Shown here one piece after another: positions 33,387-46,136 of a stretch of DNA of 64,000 bases (its first letter is position 1; each line of letters opens with the position of its first letter). The stretch covers positions 403,502-467,501 of the forward strand of contig MU006220.1 of the NCBI GenBank assembly GCA_010093685.1. The letters are read 5' to 3'. Position numbers and translations under genes: made by a program. The notes under the pieces are model-generated. The model worked only from the letters and a program-made list of their open reading frames with translations. It was not told the origin of the DNA and did no database searches. This DNA comes from Ophiobolus disseminans. Taxonomy: Eukaryota; Ascomycota; Dothideomycetes; Pleosporales; Phaeosphaeriaceae.

Positions 33387-33706
33387 GCGCGCATCGTTTT
33401 GGCACACATTACAGAATCAGCTTAAAGGCACCTTCAGGCGTTAGGAGAGCATGCATACATGTTCAGTGATAGATACCCAATTTGAGATTTAGTTATACCA
33501 CTGCTTCTTCAGGGTATGCGCCGTCTTCGCCGACGGACAACCTGCGCACGCGGGATGCTTCGGCGCTAGTGCCCATATCCGTTATCAGCGTGTCCCCACT
33601 GGGCGCATGTCATGCCACCGCACGCCTAGTCAGCTTTCATGACGCCGAACTTCCTTTTGGTCCTCCCAAACATGTCTGCCTCTCTTCTTCCATTCCACAC
33701 TACGCA
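33387..33706. other. Intergenic, 320 bp
   Basis: SDE2 3' flank and promoter of the amidohydrolase. Nothing further is seen. Confidence 0.5.
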
Positions 33707-35267
33707 ATGGCATTCCCGGCCAGCAGATTCGCGTCTGTGTTGCGCATTGCTGGTAGACGATACCCCGCATCGCGAGTCGGACTGAGATGTGATCATCCAG
33801 TTCGGAGCTTTACAAACAGTCCAACATGGCAGATCAGAACAAAGGAAATGAATGATGATCTGCTAAAGGACCTAAAGGTCAATCAAGGGAGGTTGATGGA
33901 AGACATACACCATACTTGTCAGTGGGGAACCGGCGAGAGATGGGGAGAGTATGCGATAACCATCAGCAGCTCTTAGACACGGCTAACGTCTAAGTGCACC
34001 AACGGAAACTGGCATGACTCGTCTTGCCCTCTCTGACGCAGACAAGGCTGCACGTGATTGGTTTGTGTCGACGACAGAAGCGCTAGGCTGCAAGGTCACT
34101 GTGGATGCAATGGGCAACACCTTTGCCGTCCGCCCAGGGCTACGAAACGATAAACCACCAACATTCGTAGGGAGTCATCTCGACACTCAGCCGACCGGTG
34201 GCCGCTACGACGGTATTCTGGGTGTCACCGCTGGCGTGGAGATGCTGAGGGTGTTGGCCGACAATTGGACCGAGACCGAGTATCCTGTCGGCGTTGTGAA
34301 CTGGACCAACGAGGAAGGCGCTCGATTTCCCAAGTCCATGGTCTCGTCCGGTGTATGGGCTGGCGACATCCCCGTGGAAACAGCACACAACCTTCGCGAA
34401 GTCCATCCGGGCACAGCAACAATGGCCGAGGAACTGAAGAGGATAGGATATTTGGGAGAGACACCAGCAAGCTATGAAGCCATGCCAATGGCTGCTCATT
34501 TCGAGTTACACATCGAGCAGGGCCCACTACTGGAGTTGTCGAACAAGAAGATTGGTGTTGTTACAGGCGTTCAAGCTTATAAGTGGTTCACAATCAACGT
34601 CAAGGGGCGAGACTCCCATACTGGTACCACAGACCTCAAATCTCGCGCGGACGCCCTCCTCACGGCTGCCAAATTGATCTTACACTCCCACCGCCTCGCA
34701 ACAGCCAACTGTGCCCTCGCCTCAACGGGCATCTTGAATCTCAAACCTGGCTCTACAAACACGGTCCCCGGCTCCGTCACTTTCAGCCTCGACATCCGCT
34801 CTCCCAAGGACTCAACAGTCGCCAAGATGACTGAACACATCATGCACGATTTTCCCAAGATCGCTGCGGGCGAAGACGTCCTTGACTCAAATTTAGGTTG
34901 CACGTCTGGCCTTCCTCTTGATGTTGAAATTGTCGAAGACTTCTCGTCGCCTGCCACAAATTTCCATTCAGACTGCATTTCGTCAGTCCGACAATCTGCT
35001 CATCACATCCTTGGACCCAACAGTCATAATCTAGTTATGGATATGACCTCCGGTGCCGGGCATGACAGTGTGTATGCAAGCAAGCGTTGCCCGACAAGCA
35101 TGATATTTGTGCCGTGTAGGGAGGGTGTAAGTCACAATCCAAGAGAGTTTTGCAAGGAAGAGGATTGTGCCATGGGCGCACGGGTATTGTTACAGAGTGT
35201 GGTAAGGTTTGACCGCATGAGGGACGAAAGAAGGGTCAGTTGGAAGCAAGAGCCGTACACGCTCTGA
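33707..35267 (+). CDS. M20-family N-carbamoyl amidohydrolase (beta-ureidopropionase / HyuC type)
   Basis: Two-metal hydrolase of N-carbamoyl amino acids, such as N-carbamoyl-beta-alanine in uracil breakdown or allantoate-type substrates. Product 504 aa; exons 33707-33948 and 33995-35267, intron 46 nt. Metal ligands are all present: H142 and D144 in GSHLDTQPTGGRYDG, E187/E188 in NWTNEEGARF, the His of FELHIEQGPLLE, and the His near the end in GVSHNPREF. The dimerisation/lid segment GRDSHTGTTDLKSRADALL is intact. The first 35 residues are Arg/Ser-rich without acidic residues (MAFPASRFASVLRIAGRRYP), so a mitochondrial presequence is possible. Exact substrate is uncertain; yeasts with a reductive pyrimidine pathway use this same family. 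Confidence 0.88.
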
Positions 35268-35568
35268 GTGGGGTCAAGTGCGTCAAGTTACAAGTTACGG
35301 CTACATGGAGGTTGTTCAAGGTCTTTCTGGCTGTCAGCCAATATGCTCATCAAGCTGTTTCTACTTTGACGTCGCGATTTGTCCATCGAACGAGTACCTG
35401 GCGAGCGTCTCCGGTGAGATAAGACATCCATCATCGCGCACCAACTTTTCCCCGGTCCGTCTTCCTCTTGTCCATCCCTAACATCGTCCATATTCGCACT
35501 CCATCGCCTCCACATATTGTACAGCCGTAGTCTCGTGTTGGAAGGCCATTCAGGATGCGGTGTCTGAG

Positions 35569-35582
35569 CCCCCCCCCCCCCC
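35569..35582. repeat. C14 homopolymer
   Basis: Fourteen consecutive C on the plus strand. Its length may be unreliable in the assembly. Confidence 0.9.
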
Positions 35583-35707
35583 TAGAACGATCGCAGGCTC
35601 GGCCAACTCATGTTCCTAGACGCGTTCCATGGCTGCCCACCATTGTGGTGTCTGATCGGCGTTACCAAACCATCTTCTTCCACCCTTTCCAGCATTCCGG
35701 TTCTGAC

Positions 35708-36007
35708 TTACACGCCCTGAATCCTCAACCGCACCTCCGTCATCAGCTTTCCAATTCTCGGCACGAGCATCACATCCACGCCGTCAATTCTGTCGCGCCA
35801 CATGCAGACCGCATACTCCGCGGTATTTCTGCGATTAGTAATGTCTTTCATGCGCTCTTCGAGGGCCGGTAGAGCTAGTTCGTATGACACGGTGATGAGA
35901 AATACATCGGGCTCAGAAGTTGAGACGATAGGTCCGCCGGGATTGATTGTCTTGCGTTGGACGGTAGTGAGGAATAGGGCGCAGGCTCTACCAGTTGTAA
36001 AAGCCAT
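35708..36007 (-). CDS. Possible small protein, 99 aa, unknown
   Basis: ATG-initiated single frame (MAFTTGRACALFLTTVQRKT). The second half is rich in charged residues and looks helical, with no signal peptide. There is no family match that I recognise. Evidence is limited to a clean ATG, a full open frame and protein-like composition, so it may be spurious. Confidence 0.3.
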   Translation of the reverse strand: MAFTTGRACALFLTTVQRKTINPGGPIVSTSEPDVFLITVSYELALPALEERMKDITNRRNTAEYAVCMWRDRIDGVDVMLVPRIGKLMTEVRLRIQGV

Positions 36008-38003
36008 TGTGATGATATTCTATTCATCCCTAGCTAAAGCAAAGGCGGGACATGCACGATGTTTTGGCGCGGAGATGAGTAGACATAGTGTTAGGGTGTG
36101 TGTTGTTTGCTCCATTGTGCAAGCTATGCGGTTTGCCCTACATGGTATTTGTGGCAGATGCTAGTTGCCATGAACAAATAAGAGAACACGTTTCAATCTG
36201 GTCTAGTATGTTGTTAGGATATACTCGTCGATGGTGCGAGAACGAGGTTGAGAGCTTGTTGTAGTACTCTCTGTACCTAGGTAGGGTTCCAAGGTTTGGT
36301 GGCGTTTGAAGAGATATGGGAAGACTGACGTGCAGGAACCGGGCTTTTGAATCCTCTCTAGGGGTCCTTGACATTCTGATGGAGATTTGAGGACACGCTG
36401 CAGGTGGTGTGCCAAGGCCACTATTTGCACCCGATAACTGCTGTTTGCTGTTGAAAAGATTGCGTACTCTGGATCACACCTCAACAAACCCCATAACATA
36501 TTTTCTTCCACTCACAAATTAGTTTGCCATACCTCCAGCTGCACAAGCACCTGAGATCATGTTTGAGCATACCATGTATGTCGGAACCACAACACCTATC
36601 GTCTTGTGACTCTGCTTGTCCAGGTCCATCATGTGTCCACTTCCAGTGACATACCTAGGGCCATCTTAACTCAAATGCCGAATGTGGAGGTGCCCCGAAA
36701 TATGACCGTAAAGTCTGGGGCGTCATTAGAAGCTGCACCGGAGCAAGGTCCCGTGAAGGCCAATCAAGAAGGCCTCCACAATTGCCACCACTCCGCTCTT
36801 TCCAAGGTTGTCTTGAAAACATCTGGCTGGTCTAGCATTGATGCCACTCAGACCATTCGAATGAGCTTATGACTTGTAGCTTAAATGAAGCGAGTCGAGA
36901 CTCCAAAGGGCTCTCTGTGAAGGCTAATCATTTTCTGTCATGTATCCCACGAGATGAGAGAGAACCTTGGAAGTAAAGGAAAATATGGAAAAGATGGTGG
37001 GTTAGTCGGTGACCAGCCCACAAACTGTTCGGGGAAACAATAGGGTTTGGAGTAGGTCGTACGCGTACAGACTGGGGATCTCGACCGCCCTTCGTTACCA
37101 CGCACCTGGTTTGGCTACAGCGTGGTATGGACTTGCGGTACGATCATAATGACCTCTCTCTGTTGTCGAGGTGAACTGCAAGACAAGCAGATTCAACATC
37201 CAGTGGGTACATATGGGATAGGTATGCGAGGCTGTTCTACCTGTATTGATATACAGGGTTATTCCTGCAACTCTTGTTCGATAAGTGCAGCAACATAACC
37301 AGATGCGCTGGATGAGAATGAACCTTAGCTTGGCATAGGTACAGCTGGGTAGCCTCGCGTGCATACATTTTTGCACTGCGCTGTGTGGCGCTGAGTAATA
37401 AATGGTACGAGTCAGCTTTCACGCCACACGCCAGCCCCTGTGGGGCTTGCGGGGTAGCCACGGTAGCGCAACTTCTCCATGCTTGGACGCTGATCCATAT
37501 GGGGAGACGCCTAAGGTTGCTGTGTCTTCGACGGCGCATTGTCATCGTTCATTTTATACAGCTTCCTGTCGCCCAAACTGAGAATCTCACCCTAAGATGA
37601 GATGCATACTGGAAGGAATCAGGCTAATTGCACCTGCTGCATGAATCTGACCTTGCTCCAGATAACGTTCCAGGCGAGCGTTGTACGCGGGCGTAACCGA
37701 GCATATTCAGCAGGGGTTCGACAGCAAGAATCGAGCATTTGCCGGGTCTGTGGGGCCTGCACAAGACAAGTATGGCCGTGCGGAGAGGGCACAGATGCAC
37801 TTCCTGGGTTTCAAGGTCCAGGCATAGCATGGCATGTTGCCCATTGGATGCTGACGACTGTTGCTTTGGAGATGCCGATCCTCCTTCTTAAGCGTGCGTT
37901 GTCGCACCTGTCAGTCGGGATGTCCACTCTTTCTCGATCCATCTGATCGAACATCATCATTTGTCAACTTCCAACTTCAGGCATCAATACGAGTACAGCC
38001 ATC

Positions 38004-39824
38004 ATGGGTTTCCTCGGGATCATCGAGGACAAGAAGCTCTCGCATGTTCCGGCCACGGTTATTTTGAGCGAAGAGCATGACACCATCAACGAAACGACCG
38101 TGGGATTGAAGCGTGGCACTGGCAATGACGCAAACATCATTTTGATTCCTCAACCGTAAGTCAATGTCGCCCGTTCCGCGGTGTCTGTTCATGCCCATTA
38201 CCTGGCGGAAGTCGTCATGCTACACAGCGACTATGGCTGAACCATTTTGTAGATCCGAAGACCCGAATGACCCATTGAATTGGTCTACAACGAAAAAATG
38301 GGTCATTATGAGCATCGTCGCCTATGGCTCGGTTCTTTATGCCGCGGTGCTGGCCCCTCTTTTGTCGCCAGCCTTGGTAGTCATCGCATTAGACTTCGGC
38401 AAGACGATTGGCGACATCACCGTAATTTCAGGATACATGCTTCTGGTCACGGGTGGCGTAGGACCATTCGTTAGCGCTGCCGCTCGCAAATGGGGAAAGA
38501 GACCTATGCTTCTTCTCGCAGCCCTCTTTGGACTGCTCGGAACCGTTGTTGGCAGTGCCGCGTACAGTTATGAGGGACTGCTGGCAGGTCGAATTATACA
38601 AGGTGGTTCAATGTACATCTGCCCCTCGCTCCAGCACACGACAGCTCAGGCTAACTTGCTTACAGCTCAGCTTTCGAGTCACTCGTGGTTTCCATGATCG
38701 GTGACCTATTCTTCGTCCACCAGCGAGGAAGATTCATGACACTCATTCAATTCATCCTCGGGGCCGCTTCCAACTTTTCTGCCATCATTGTTGGACCCAT
38801 CGCAACGAACCTTGGCTGGCGATACCTCTTCCACATACTCATCCCGTTTACAGCACTGGAGGTTGTCTTGCTCTACTTCTTTGTGCCAGAAACATCATAC
38901 AATCGCGATCATCGCTATGACATTGATGAACTGTCTCAGGACAACCTACAAGACCTTGCAGCGGTCGAGCGACGACATGCAGGCGCGATGGAAAAAGGAA
39001 GCGATGAAGTGATCAAGGTGGAGACTTCTGCAAGTACGTCACCAGGGATGCGGCCAAAGAAGACTTTCAAACAAGAGTTGGCCATCTTCACAGGAACTTA
39101 CAGCAACGATAACCTCCTTCAGCTTGTATTAGCACCATTCGCCGTCTGTGCCAATCTTGCAGTTCTCTGGATGGTCATCGTAACCGGCGGCTTGACAGCA
39201 TTTTTCGTTGCGCAGTCATATGATATGGCTCAGATCTTCATGGCACCACCCTACCTGCTCTCCGCGGCAGGAGTAGGTTATCTCTCACTCGGGCCCTTCC
39301 TTGGCGGTCTCCTTGGGTCGCTCGTCCTCGGAGCGACGCTAGACCCACTCATCAAATGGTGTGCAAAGAAGAACAACGGTGTGTATGAGCCTGAGTATCG
39401 TCTGCTTGGCATGATTCCTTCTGTCACTATCGTCATCGGTCTGTGTCTCTTCGGCTACTTTGCCGAGCAGGGCTCCTCCTTCTATCTCACTGCATTCTTC
39501 CACGGCATGGACCTCTTTGGCATCGTGTGTGCTGCGATCGCCGCATCCACATACGTGCTGGACGCATTCCGAGACATCAGCGCAGAGATATTCATCATGA
39601 ACATGGTGTTTAAGAATTTTTTGTTTTATGGCTTCTCTTACTTTGTCAATGACTGGACGGCTACGACAGGACCTGCAACCGTGTTTTACGTATTTGGTGC
39701 AGTCGCAGCAGTCATGATTTTCACCGCGCCAATCTTTTTCTTTTGGGGTAAAAAGTATAGGAGCTATTGGTCCAGGCACAACCTTCTAAGGAAGTGGGGC
39801 ATCACAACCCATGCTGAGATGTAA
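38004..39824 (+). CDS. MFS transporter, DHA1-like
   Basis: Major-facilitator proton antiporter of the fungal drug/metabolite class, 556 aa, plasma membrane. Exons 38004-38155, 38253-38612 and 38666-39824; introns 97 and 53 nt. The cytoplasmic N terminus leads to SEDPNDPLNWSTTKKW, the usual signature before TM1. Motif A-like GGVGPFVSAAARKWGKRP lies in loop 2-3. The exon 2/3 join restores GGSISAFESLVVSMIGD, typical of this subfamily. FVHQRGRFM and GPIATNLGWRYLF follow. A long central loop (about 60 residues, KGSDEVIKVETSAS region) divides the two six-helix halves, and WKMHTEM-like endings are replaced here by KWGITTHAEM. Substrate is unknown. It stands alone between two gene-poor stretches. Confidence 0.9.
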
Positions 39825-42800
39825 TGTATTACATAGCTGATCACGAGGGAAGACTTGCTACCCGACACGTAGCTTCTTCGAGCTCTGTTAATAAGATGCG
39901 TTTAAGATCCCCTTTCCGCAACTCTCGTCGCACGATGCCACTAGAACCTTGCCGATTGTGAGTGAAAGAGTTCAACGCCTTTCATACCTTATCGCAACTT
40001 ACTTGCTGTTCGATCATTCTTATTACGACTGAGTGTTGCTGCGCTATGTTATGCCGAACCCAAGAGGGTTTGATGCATACCGAGGTACCACCTATGTGTG
40101 TGTGGGCATAGGCGATATATGGATACTTCTTGTTTACATCTAATTTAAGATGGTATATAGCAACAGCGGTTCGTGTTGCTTTACCCTGCGCTTACTGCTT
40201 GAAACTAGGTGCTCATTGAAGCTTTGGTACACAGGCTGCATCAATACTTCTACGTCGACTACCCCGGCTCCGGCTTGTGGAGAGCAGTAGCCTGTTCATA
40301 GGAAAAGACCTGCGTAGCTGACGAACTTCACATCTAGAGTGTCAGCGACCATCATTACATGTGTTGCATGCACCTCGGATAAAAAAGTTGGCACATACTG
40401 CCTTTGTGGCTGCCAAAAATAACATACCATGTCAGGTAGTCAGATTTAGATGTCGCCTTGTTGCCACGTCGGTGAAGAGTAGCTGTTGCAGCTCCGATAA
40501 GGCTACCCAGAGGGGCAGATATACGAGCCGACGTACGCGAGCACGTCGCACAGCATGAAATCAATTTGAACCAAGCGTTTTGATTTGGCGGATGTTTCGA
40601 AACCTTCCATGCAGGTGAGACGCTCGACATTAGTCTACATACCCTTTCGTACAATATTGCTAGGCGTAAGTCGCAATGCAAACTCTGCTTCGGATATACT
40701 GAACGGTGAAGTACCTGCGTTATCACAAATTGCCTCACAGAATTGAGAAAGCAAAGGGAGGTACGGCATTTGATGGAACTTACCCCTTGGATGTGAGTGG
40801 AGACGACGATACAACATGCGCTTCAGCGACCATCGGCACCATACTCGGGCGCTTCGAGAAGCATGTCATAGATTTGATAGCCACGCGAGGTGTGCTCACC
40901 CACGTTTTGCTGCACTGCGGGGCGTGTCTAGGCCCATGGAGACGCCCACACATTACACCCAAGCGCCACCCAGTGCCTCGGAGTAGGGCACACATCAACA
41001 CAGATCATATTCGGTTAGGGTTGCAGCCACGAGGGTATCAATCAGCGCACGGTAGCTCGGAGAATGAGGTGCGTGCCTGGTGATCCGGCAGTTTGCAGCA
41101 GGAAGGGTTCGTAGGGCTGGCGGCTAGGCAGGGTGACGTATGGGTGGCTGCGAAGAGGTCGCTGAGCGCCTAGTGGTCGCTGGGGGATAGGTGGGTTTCT
41201 TGCATGTTTGTGTAGGAGGAGTAGGAGACTGGTATGGTATTGGATTGCTGTGGTGTGATAGTTGAGTTGATGCGTGGAGAACGGTGTGAAAGAGGGAATA
41301 TTGACGTCTCGAATTTAACACATAAGAAAGCGCTAATTTTGAAGCAAAGCCGTAAGTGCACATCGCAAAGGCGTGGGACTGCCATTCATGTTTAACTCGG
41401 ATCGTTTTGTGGTTGCAAGATCGGATCCGACCCAGCCACGGTGAGGCGAAGACGGACCGAGTCATGGGATGCGCCGGCGTCAATGGCTTTTACCTCCTAT
41501 ATCCCTCTTCTCTTAGTTTTGGAGCGTCTGGATTTGATGGACTCAATGCATTTTGCAGAAAAGGTATGGAAGGTGAAAGTTTCGAGCCAACCAGCGATGG
41601 CCAGAGAGTGTCGACGTGCGATCAAAAGCTTAACATGCCTCTAGTCTGATTTGGGACAGTCAGCGCTACGAGGTCAAATGCGGTCCAACCAATCCTCCCG
41701 TCTCCAGCCCGACCCCGCTCCACCATCTCTTTCCCACGCATCTGCAAGACCATCAGCCTGCGCAACTCCAGCCAACCCTCTCATTCGTCTGTCCCCAAGT
41801 CATGCGAACTGAGCCAGCCGCATTCTGAGGTTGACATCGCGGAGCTGGGCCCCCGGAAGCCAGGAGCCCTTGGACATGTGATTCGACTGCGAACCCACGA
41901 GGTGGCTTTGCTCCTCTGCCTTGGGCTTCGCTTAGACCGTTATCGCAATGCATCGGCAAAATGGGTACAGGCTGCATGGCTTTGCAACTGCCTTGTCTGA
42001 CATGAGATGGAAAACCTCCTAGATTAGGAGGCTGGTAATGCCCGATGCCGTGCAACGATTACGGCGTTGCTCCTGGACGAAAGCACATAAGAACACAAGC
42101 GATGGATCGAAAGGATATCCCGCTGCAACCGACGCCTCCCGCCGGAAAGGGTCTTGATCCAGGCCGGTCCGCTTCAACTCTATTGGCGACGGCGCGGTCG
42201 CTCCAGTCACGGCGTTGATCCTGCATGACGAACAGCGCCGCGACTCGCGAAGCCGTCGATAGATGAAATCGAGTGTCAATGTAGCCTTCGATGCGATAGT
42301 GCTTTGGGCGTCTGAGTTCCTTATTCGGCTCCCCTGCTCAACTTCGCTATCACATCTTGGCCCAATAGCGCGGGATGTGGTGAGCGGTTGAATATCACTT
42401 ACCATTTGCTGCCGCGACACGGACCCTGATCCCTGTGTGTGACCCATCATCCACATCGCGCAAGGAACTTAAGGAAGACTCGCGCTGCTCACGCATGTTA
42501 TCTGATCTGGACCGACCCACCGTCACCTCGTGTTTCCTACTGTTTGCCTCTTTGTCAGTATTGTTACCGCACATCATTATCGCAGCGCATACCGGGAGGT
42601 GGTGGATCTGGCCCATCGCTACACGACAACACGCATCGCAATTGGTGCTACAGCACAACACAAGCCCGGAAAAGTTCCCGTTGCACGTTCACACCGCATT
42701 ATCACATACTACGAAAATCCACATTCGTATCCATGTAGACTCGGGTTCCCGGACGACCTTCAAGCGATCACTATTCCAGTCCTTGCACCTACTGGCATAG

Positions 42801-42871
42801 GACGCCTCGACGTTGTAGTAGGAGTGTGTACCACAAACTCGAAGCTCGCGATACAATTCCGAAAATCGAAA
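39825..42871. other. Gene-poor interval, 3.0 kb
   Basis: Only short overlapping frames without recognisable products occur. The plus strand is open from 42530 into the next gene in the same frame (see that gene). I see no transposon signature or RNA gene. Confidence 0.4.
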
Positions 42872-45379
42872 ATGCCTGCTATTCGGGACGCGATGGTGGA
42901 ACAAGCAGGTGTAGCTTTGGAGCATTTGGGGGCTGCAGTAGCTGTCGCCGAGCGCGCAGTTGTTTCAACCATCAATCGACGAGTGAACATACCATTCAAC
43001 AGCACAAGCCCCATCGGCCTGATCGAAGCCAACACTGTGGACCCTTGGAACAAGAGTGGCAAATATGCGCTGGCCTACGTTTACTTCTGCATACCGCTAC
43101 TGGTTATTGCAGCGCTTTTACGTTACTACCACCTATTCACGGATAAGATTCGCACAGCATTACACCAAGAAGAGGTATTGCAATCCTCAACGACCTCCTC
43201 TCCCGACACAGATTACGAAATGTCGGTCCTGTATACTGACAAGTCCACCATGAAGTTCTTTCCACGCGAGGGCCCGCTACCCAGCGCACCGAAAACGCAG
43301 TCAAGTGTTTCCTCGGTTGGGTCCATTAACAACATGGTGGCTTTCTTTCGATTCATATTTTACCGGCCGATACGACAAATCAATATACGAAAAGGATGGA
43401 GACCAGTGATATTCCCTTCTTTGGGTGTTACTGTGATTGTGGTTGGCGCCTTAATCCTGGGTATTCTTTACACTTGTTTGCCGCAACCTCTCTTTTGGGA
43501 CAGCATCGCCTATGGATCACCTCCAATCGCTGTTCGATCCGGCATGATGGCAGTGGCACTTCTCCCCTGGATTGTTGCACTCTCAATGAAGGCAAACTTC
43601 ATCACGATGATCACCGGCATTGGTCACGAGAGATTGAACGTGCTGCACCGATGGGCCGCTTATATCTGTCTAGTACTAAGCATCATTCACACGGTGCCTT
43701 TCTACATAACGCCGATATGGGAGAAAGGCGCACGCCAGAGTTTTGAGCAGATGTTCCAGCAGACGGGTTTCTACGCCTATGGCACCGGAGTAGCTGCCCT
43801 CGTGCCGCTTTGCTTCCTATGCGTACATTCTGTGGGAGCACTTCGACGCCGGATGTACGAGCTGTTTGTTACGCTCCATGTGCCGGTGGCCATGCTCTTC
43901 CTTGGAATGATGTTCTGGCACTGCAACAACTATCTTACCTCCTGGCACTATCTGTTCTCTACACTGGCGATCTGGCTCCTGTCTTACGTCACGCGGCTGT
44001 TTTACCTCAACTGGACTCGTCCAGGTCGACTGTCCTGGCTCATTGGAGACGAAGCTGCCGTCACGCTTATGCCTGAGAATGCGATCAAGATTACTATCCC
44101 TACGCAGGTCAGGTGGAGACCAGGACAGTACGTGTACTTGCGGATGCCTGGTATCTCAGTCTTCGAGAACCACCCATTTACAATTGCGTCACTATGTGAC
44201 GAGGACTTCCCTTCTGAGTATGGCGAGGGGTACCGAGATATGGTCATCGTCTTCCGACCATTTGGAGGATTTACCAAAAAGGTACGCCAGAGTGCGCTCG
44301 AACACGGCCCGTGGCACACGTACCGAGCCTTCGTTGACGGGCCATACGGAGGGATGCAACGTCGTATCGAAGCTTTTGACGACGTTGTCCTCATCGCTGG
44401 TGGCAGTGGGATCACCGCTATCATCTCCCAGCTTCTTACCCTAATCAAGAAGATGCGGGATGGCAAGGCTGTGACACGCAAGATTCACGTAATCTGGGCC
44501 CTGAAGCGCCCAGAGACGATGGAATGGTTCAAGGAAGAGCTACGCATCTGTCGCGAGTTTGCACCGCCAGAGACGGTCCAATGCCAGTTTTACATTACGG
44601 CCGCGAAACGCAATCCAGGCGGTACGCTCATCAGCGCAAAAACGCCGACGCGCCCAGTGTCGCTTTTCTTCCACGACAAAGTCAACGACGCATTCCAGAA
44701 CATTGCAGACAACCGTTTATCTGGCATTTCGACCAAGCGTCACTCGGCGCTCATCCGCGATGAAGCACAAGGCGACATGGAAAAGGAAAGCGAGCTTCGC
44801 CGGGAGAACGAGGACAGCATTACCGCCCTCCCACAAGCGCACATGGTTCCTATCAACCGCGGACACTTGGCACCACCACGGTCTAGCTTCCAAAGCCATC
44901 ACTCTGACCAAACAAGTCAGTTTGACCCTGATGTGATTGCCCCCGCTCCACGATCTCTCGCCACTCGACGACAAGACCGCAATCTTTCTCTGGACATATC
45001 TCAAGCAGTCGCGGCTGGCTCGGGTGCCATCAATCCAGAGGTGATGCAGAACCAACAAGAGCCTGGACCTGTTCAAGGCTTCGACTTCGGCTTCCCATCT
45101 ACACCCACCGAGTTTCAGAAGAATCTGATGCGATTCGCTTTCTTGCCGGCTGCCATCAAGAAGAAGGACGGTTGGAGCACAGAGTACGGCCGTCCAGATA
45201 TACCATATCTGCTCAGAGGGCTAAGCAAGAACTTTGGTCGACGCACATGTGTCTTTGTCTGCGGGCCACCGGCCATGCGTGTCAGTGTAAGCAAAACTGT
45301 GGCCGACCTTCAGCGATCGGTGTGGAGCGACAGTTCTCGTGACGAGATCTTTCTCCACGCCGAGAACTATGCTCTGTGA
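42872..45379 (+). CDS. Ferric-reductase / NOX-type transmembrane oxidoreductase
   Basis: Plasma-membrane flavocytochrome that carries electrons from cytosolic NADPH via FAD and two b hemes across the membrane, normally to Fe(III) or Cu(II) before uptake. Single exon, 835 aa from ATG 42872. The same frame is open upstream to 42530 but lacks an ATG. A first TM is near residues 65-85, with the ferric-reductase helices from about 180. Heme ligands are H259 and H273 (LHRW...IIHT) and H336 and H350 (LHVP...FWHC), each pair spaced X13. FAD binding is HPFTIAS (434-440), NADPH binding GGSGIT (510-515) and CGPPAM (797-802). A Ser/Asp-rich insert of roughly 150 residues splits the NADPH domain. No signal peptide is visible. 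Confidence 0.9.
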   Translation: MPAIRDAMVEQAGVALEHLGAAVAVAERAVVSTINRRVNIPFNSTSPIGLIEANTVDPWNKSGKYALAYVYFCIPLLVIAALLRYYHLFTDKIRTALHQEEVLQSSTTSSPDTDYEMSVLYTDKSTMKFFPREGPLPSAPKTQSSVSSVGSINNMVAFFRFIFYRPIRQINIRKGWRPVIFPSLGVTVIVVGALILGILYTCLPQPLFWDSIAYGSPPIAVRSGMMAVALLPWIVALSMKANFITMITGIGHERLNVLHRWAAYICLVLSIIHTVPFYITPIWEKGARQSFEQMFQQTGFYAYGTGVAALVPLCFLCVHSVGALRRRMYELFVTLHVPVAMLFLGMMFWHCNNYLTSWHYLFSTLAIWLLSYVTRLFYLNWTRPGRLSWLIGDEAAVTLMPENAIKITIPTQVRWRPGQYVYLRMPGISVFENHPFTIASLCDEDFPSEYGEGYRDMVIVFRPFGGFTKKVRQSALEHGPWHTYRAFVDGPYGGMQRRIEAFDDVVLIAGGSGITAIISQLLTLIKKMRDGKAVTRKIHVIWALKRPETMEWFKEELRICREFAPPETVQCQFYITAAKRNPGGTLISAKTPTRPVSLFFHDKVNDAFQNIADNRLSGISTKRHSALIRDEAQGDMEKESELRRENEDSITALPQAHMVPINRGHLAPPRSSFQSHHSDQTSQFDPDVIAPAPRSLATRRQDRNLSLDISQAVAAGSGAINPEVMQNQQEPGPVQGFDFGFPSTPTEFQKNLMRFAFLPAAIKKKDGWSTEYGRPDIPYLLRGLSKNFGRRTCVFVCGPPAMRVSVSKTVADLQRSVWSDSSRDEIFLHAENYAL

Positions 45380-46136
45380 TTGCCGCCTTTGGGCTTCTCT
45401 TTGTGTTTGCGCATAGCGTGTGTGGTTGGACGTGTATATACCCTTTCTTATCTTCCTTATCTCGGTATGATATCCGGCTCTGAGATGGCCAAATACAAGA
45501 ACAAATAAACATTGAATGTAACTTCTTCCCGGTTCATGTGACTGTCACCTTCTCCATTTGTCGACCATGGCTGCCAGGTTTACCCCTCCATGCGAGCTGG
45601 TGGGGTTCAGTTCACCCGTGAACTCTGGCGGCACAATTGGCAAACCCTGGTTATGGCCGACCGAGGAGGGTGCGCCGGGCGGAGGAGTCCACCCGCGCCT
45701 GAATGGGACCTGTACTGGAGCGTGCCACGGTAACGAAGGGCGGCCAAAAAGCAAGGAGAAGAGGATTTCAGAAACATGTCGCAGGTGGTGCACTGCTGAA
45801 TTCTTCGGATGGACTCGACGCAAACTGCGATGCGCACTGCATCAGGAACGGTCGCGGTAGGGCTGCATCCAGCCGGGAGAGGGTGTGGGGTTGTTGTTGC
45901 AGGCATGGAAGGGGGCGGTTGCTTTTGGCGGGCGTCTGCACCGACGTGCATCCGGCAAGTGCACGTCACTTGGCATCTCGTCTCACCGTCGCGCTCGTCC
46001 TCATCCAAAACCGCCGGCAGCTGCTGGACGCTGGCAACGTTGCTCAACACCAGCTGCTAGTAACAATTGCTAGCTGCATCCGTCCGCCGTCCCGGAGCCT
46101 GGAGCATCCCGACCATGTCCTTTGTATAATGTGCAC
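45380..46136. other. Intergenic, 0.76 kb
   Basis: Frames on both strands here overlap and have no recognised product. It holds the oxidoreductase 3' flank and the CNL1 promoter. Confidence 0.45.

Larger units (their letters stand above)
35268..38003. other. Gene-poor interval, 2.7 kb
   Basis: Apart from the weak 99-aa frame at 35708-36007 and a C14 homopolymer I see no supported gene. Several short frames on both strands (36203-36511 -, 37602-37946 +) start without ATG or resemble nothing known. The last 300 bp should hold the MFS promoter. Confidence 0.4.

Noticed and set aside
32747..33409. 220-aa serine-rich minus-strand frame
   Set aside because: It lies opposite SDE2 and its Ser runs are the complement of acidic/Lys codons.
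35569..35582. C14 run as a telomere-like or G-quadruplex element
   Set aside because: A single homopolymer without repeats; more likely slippage.
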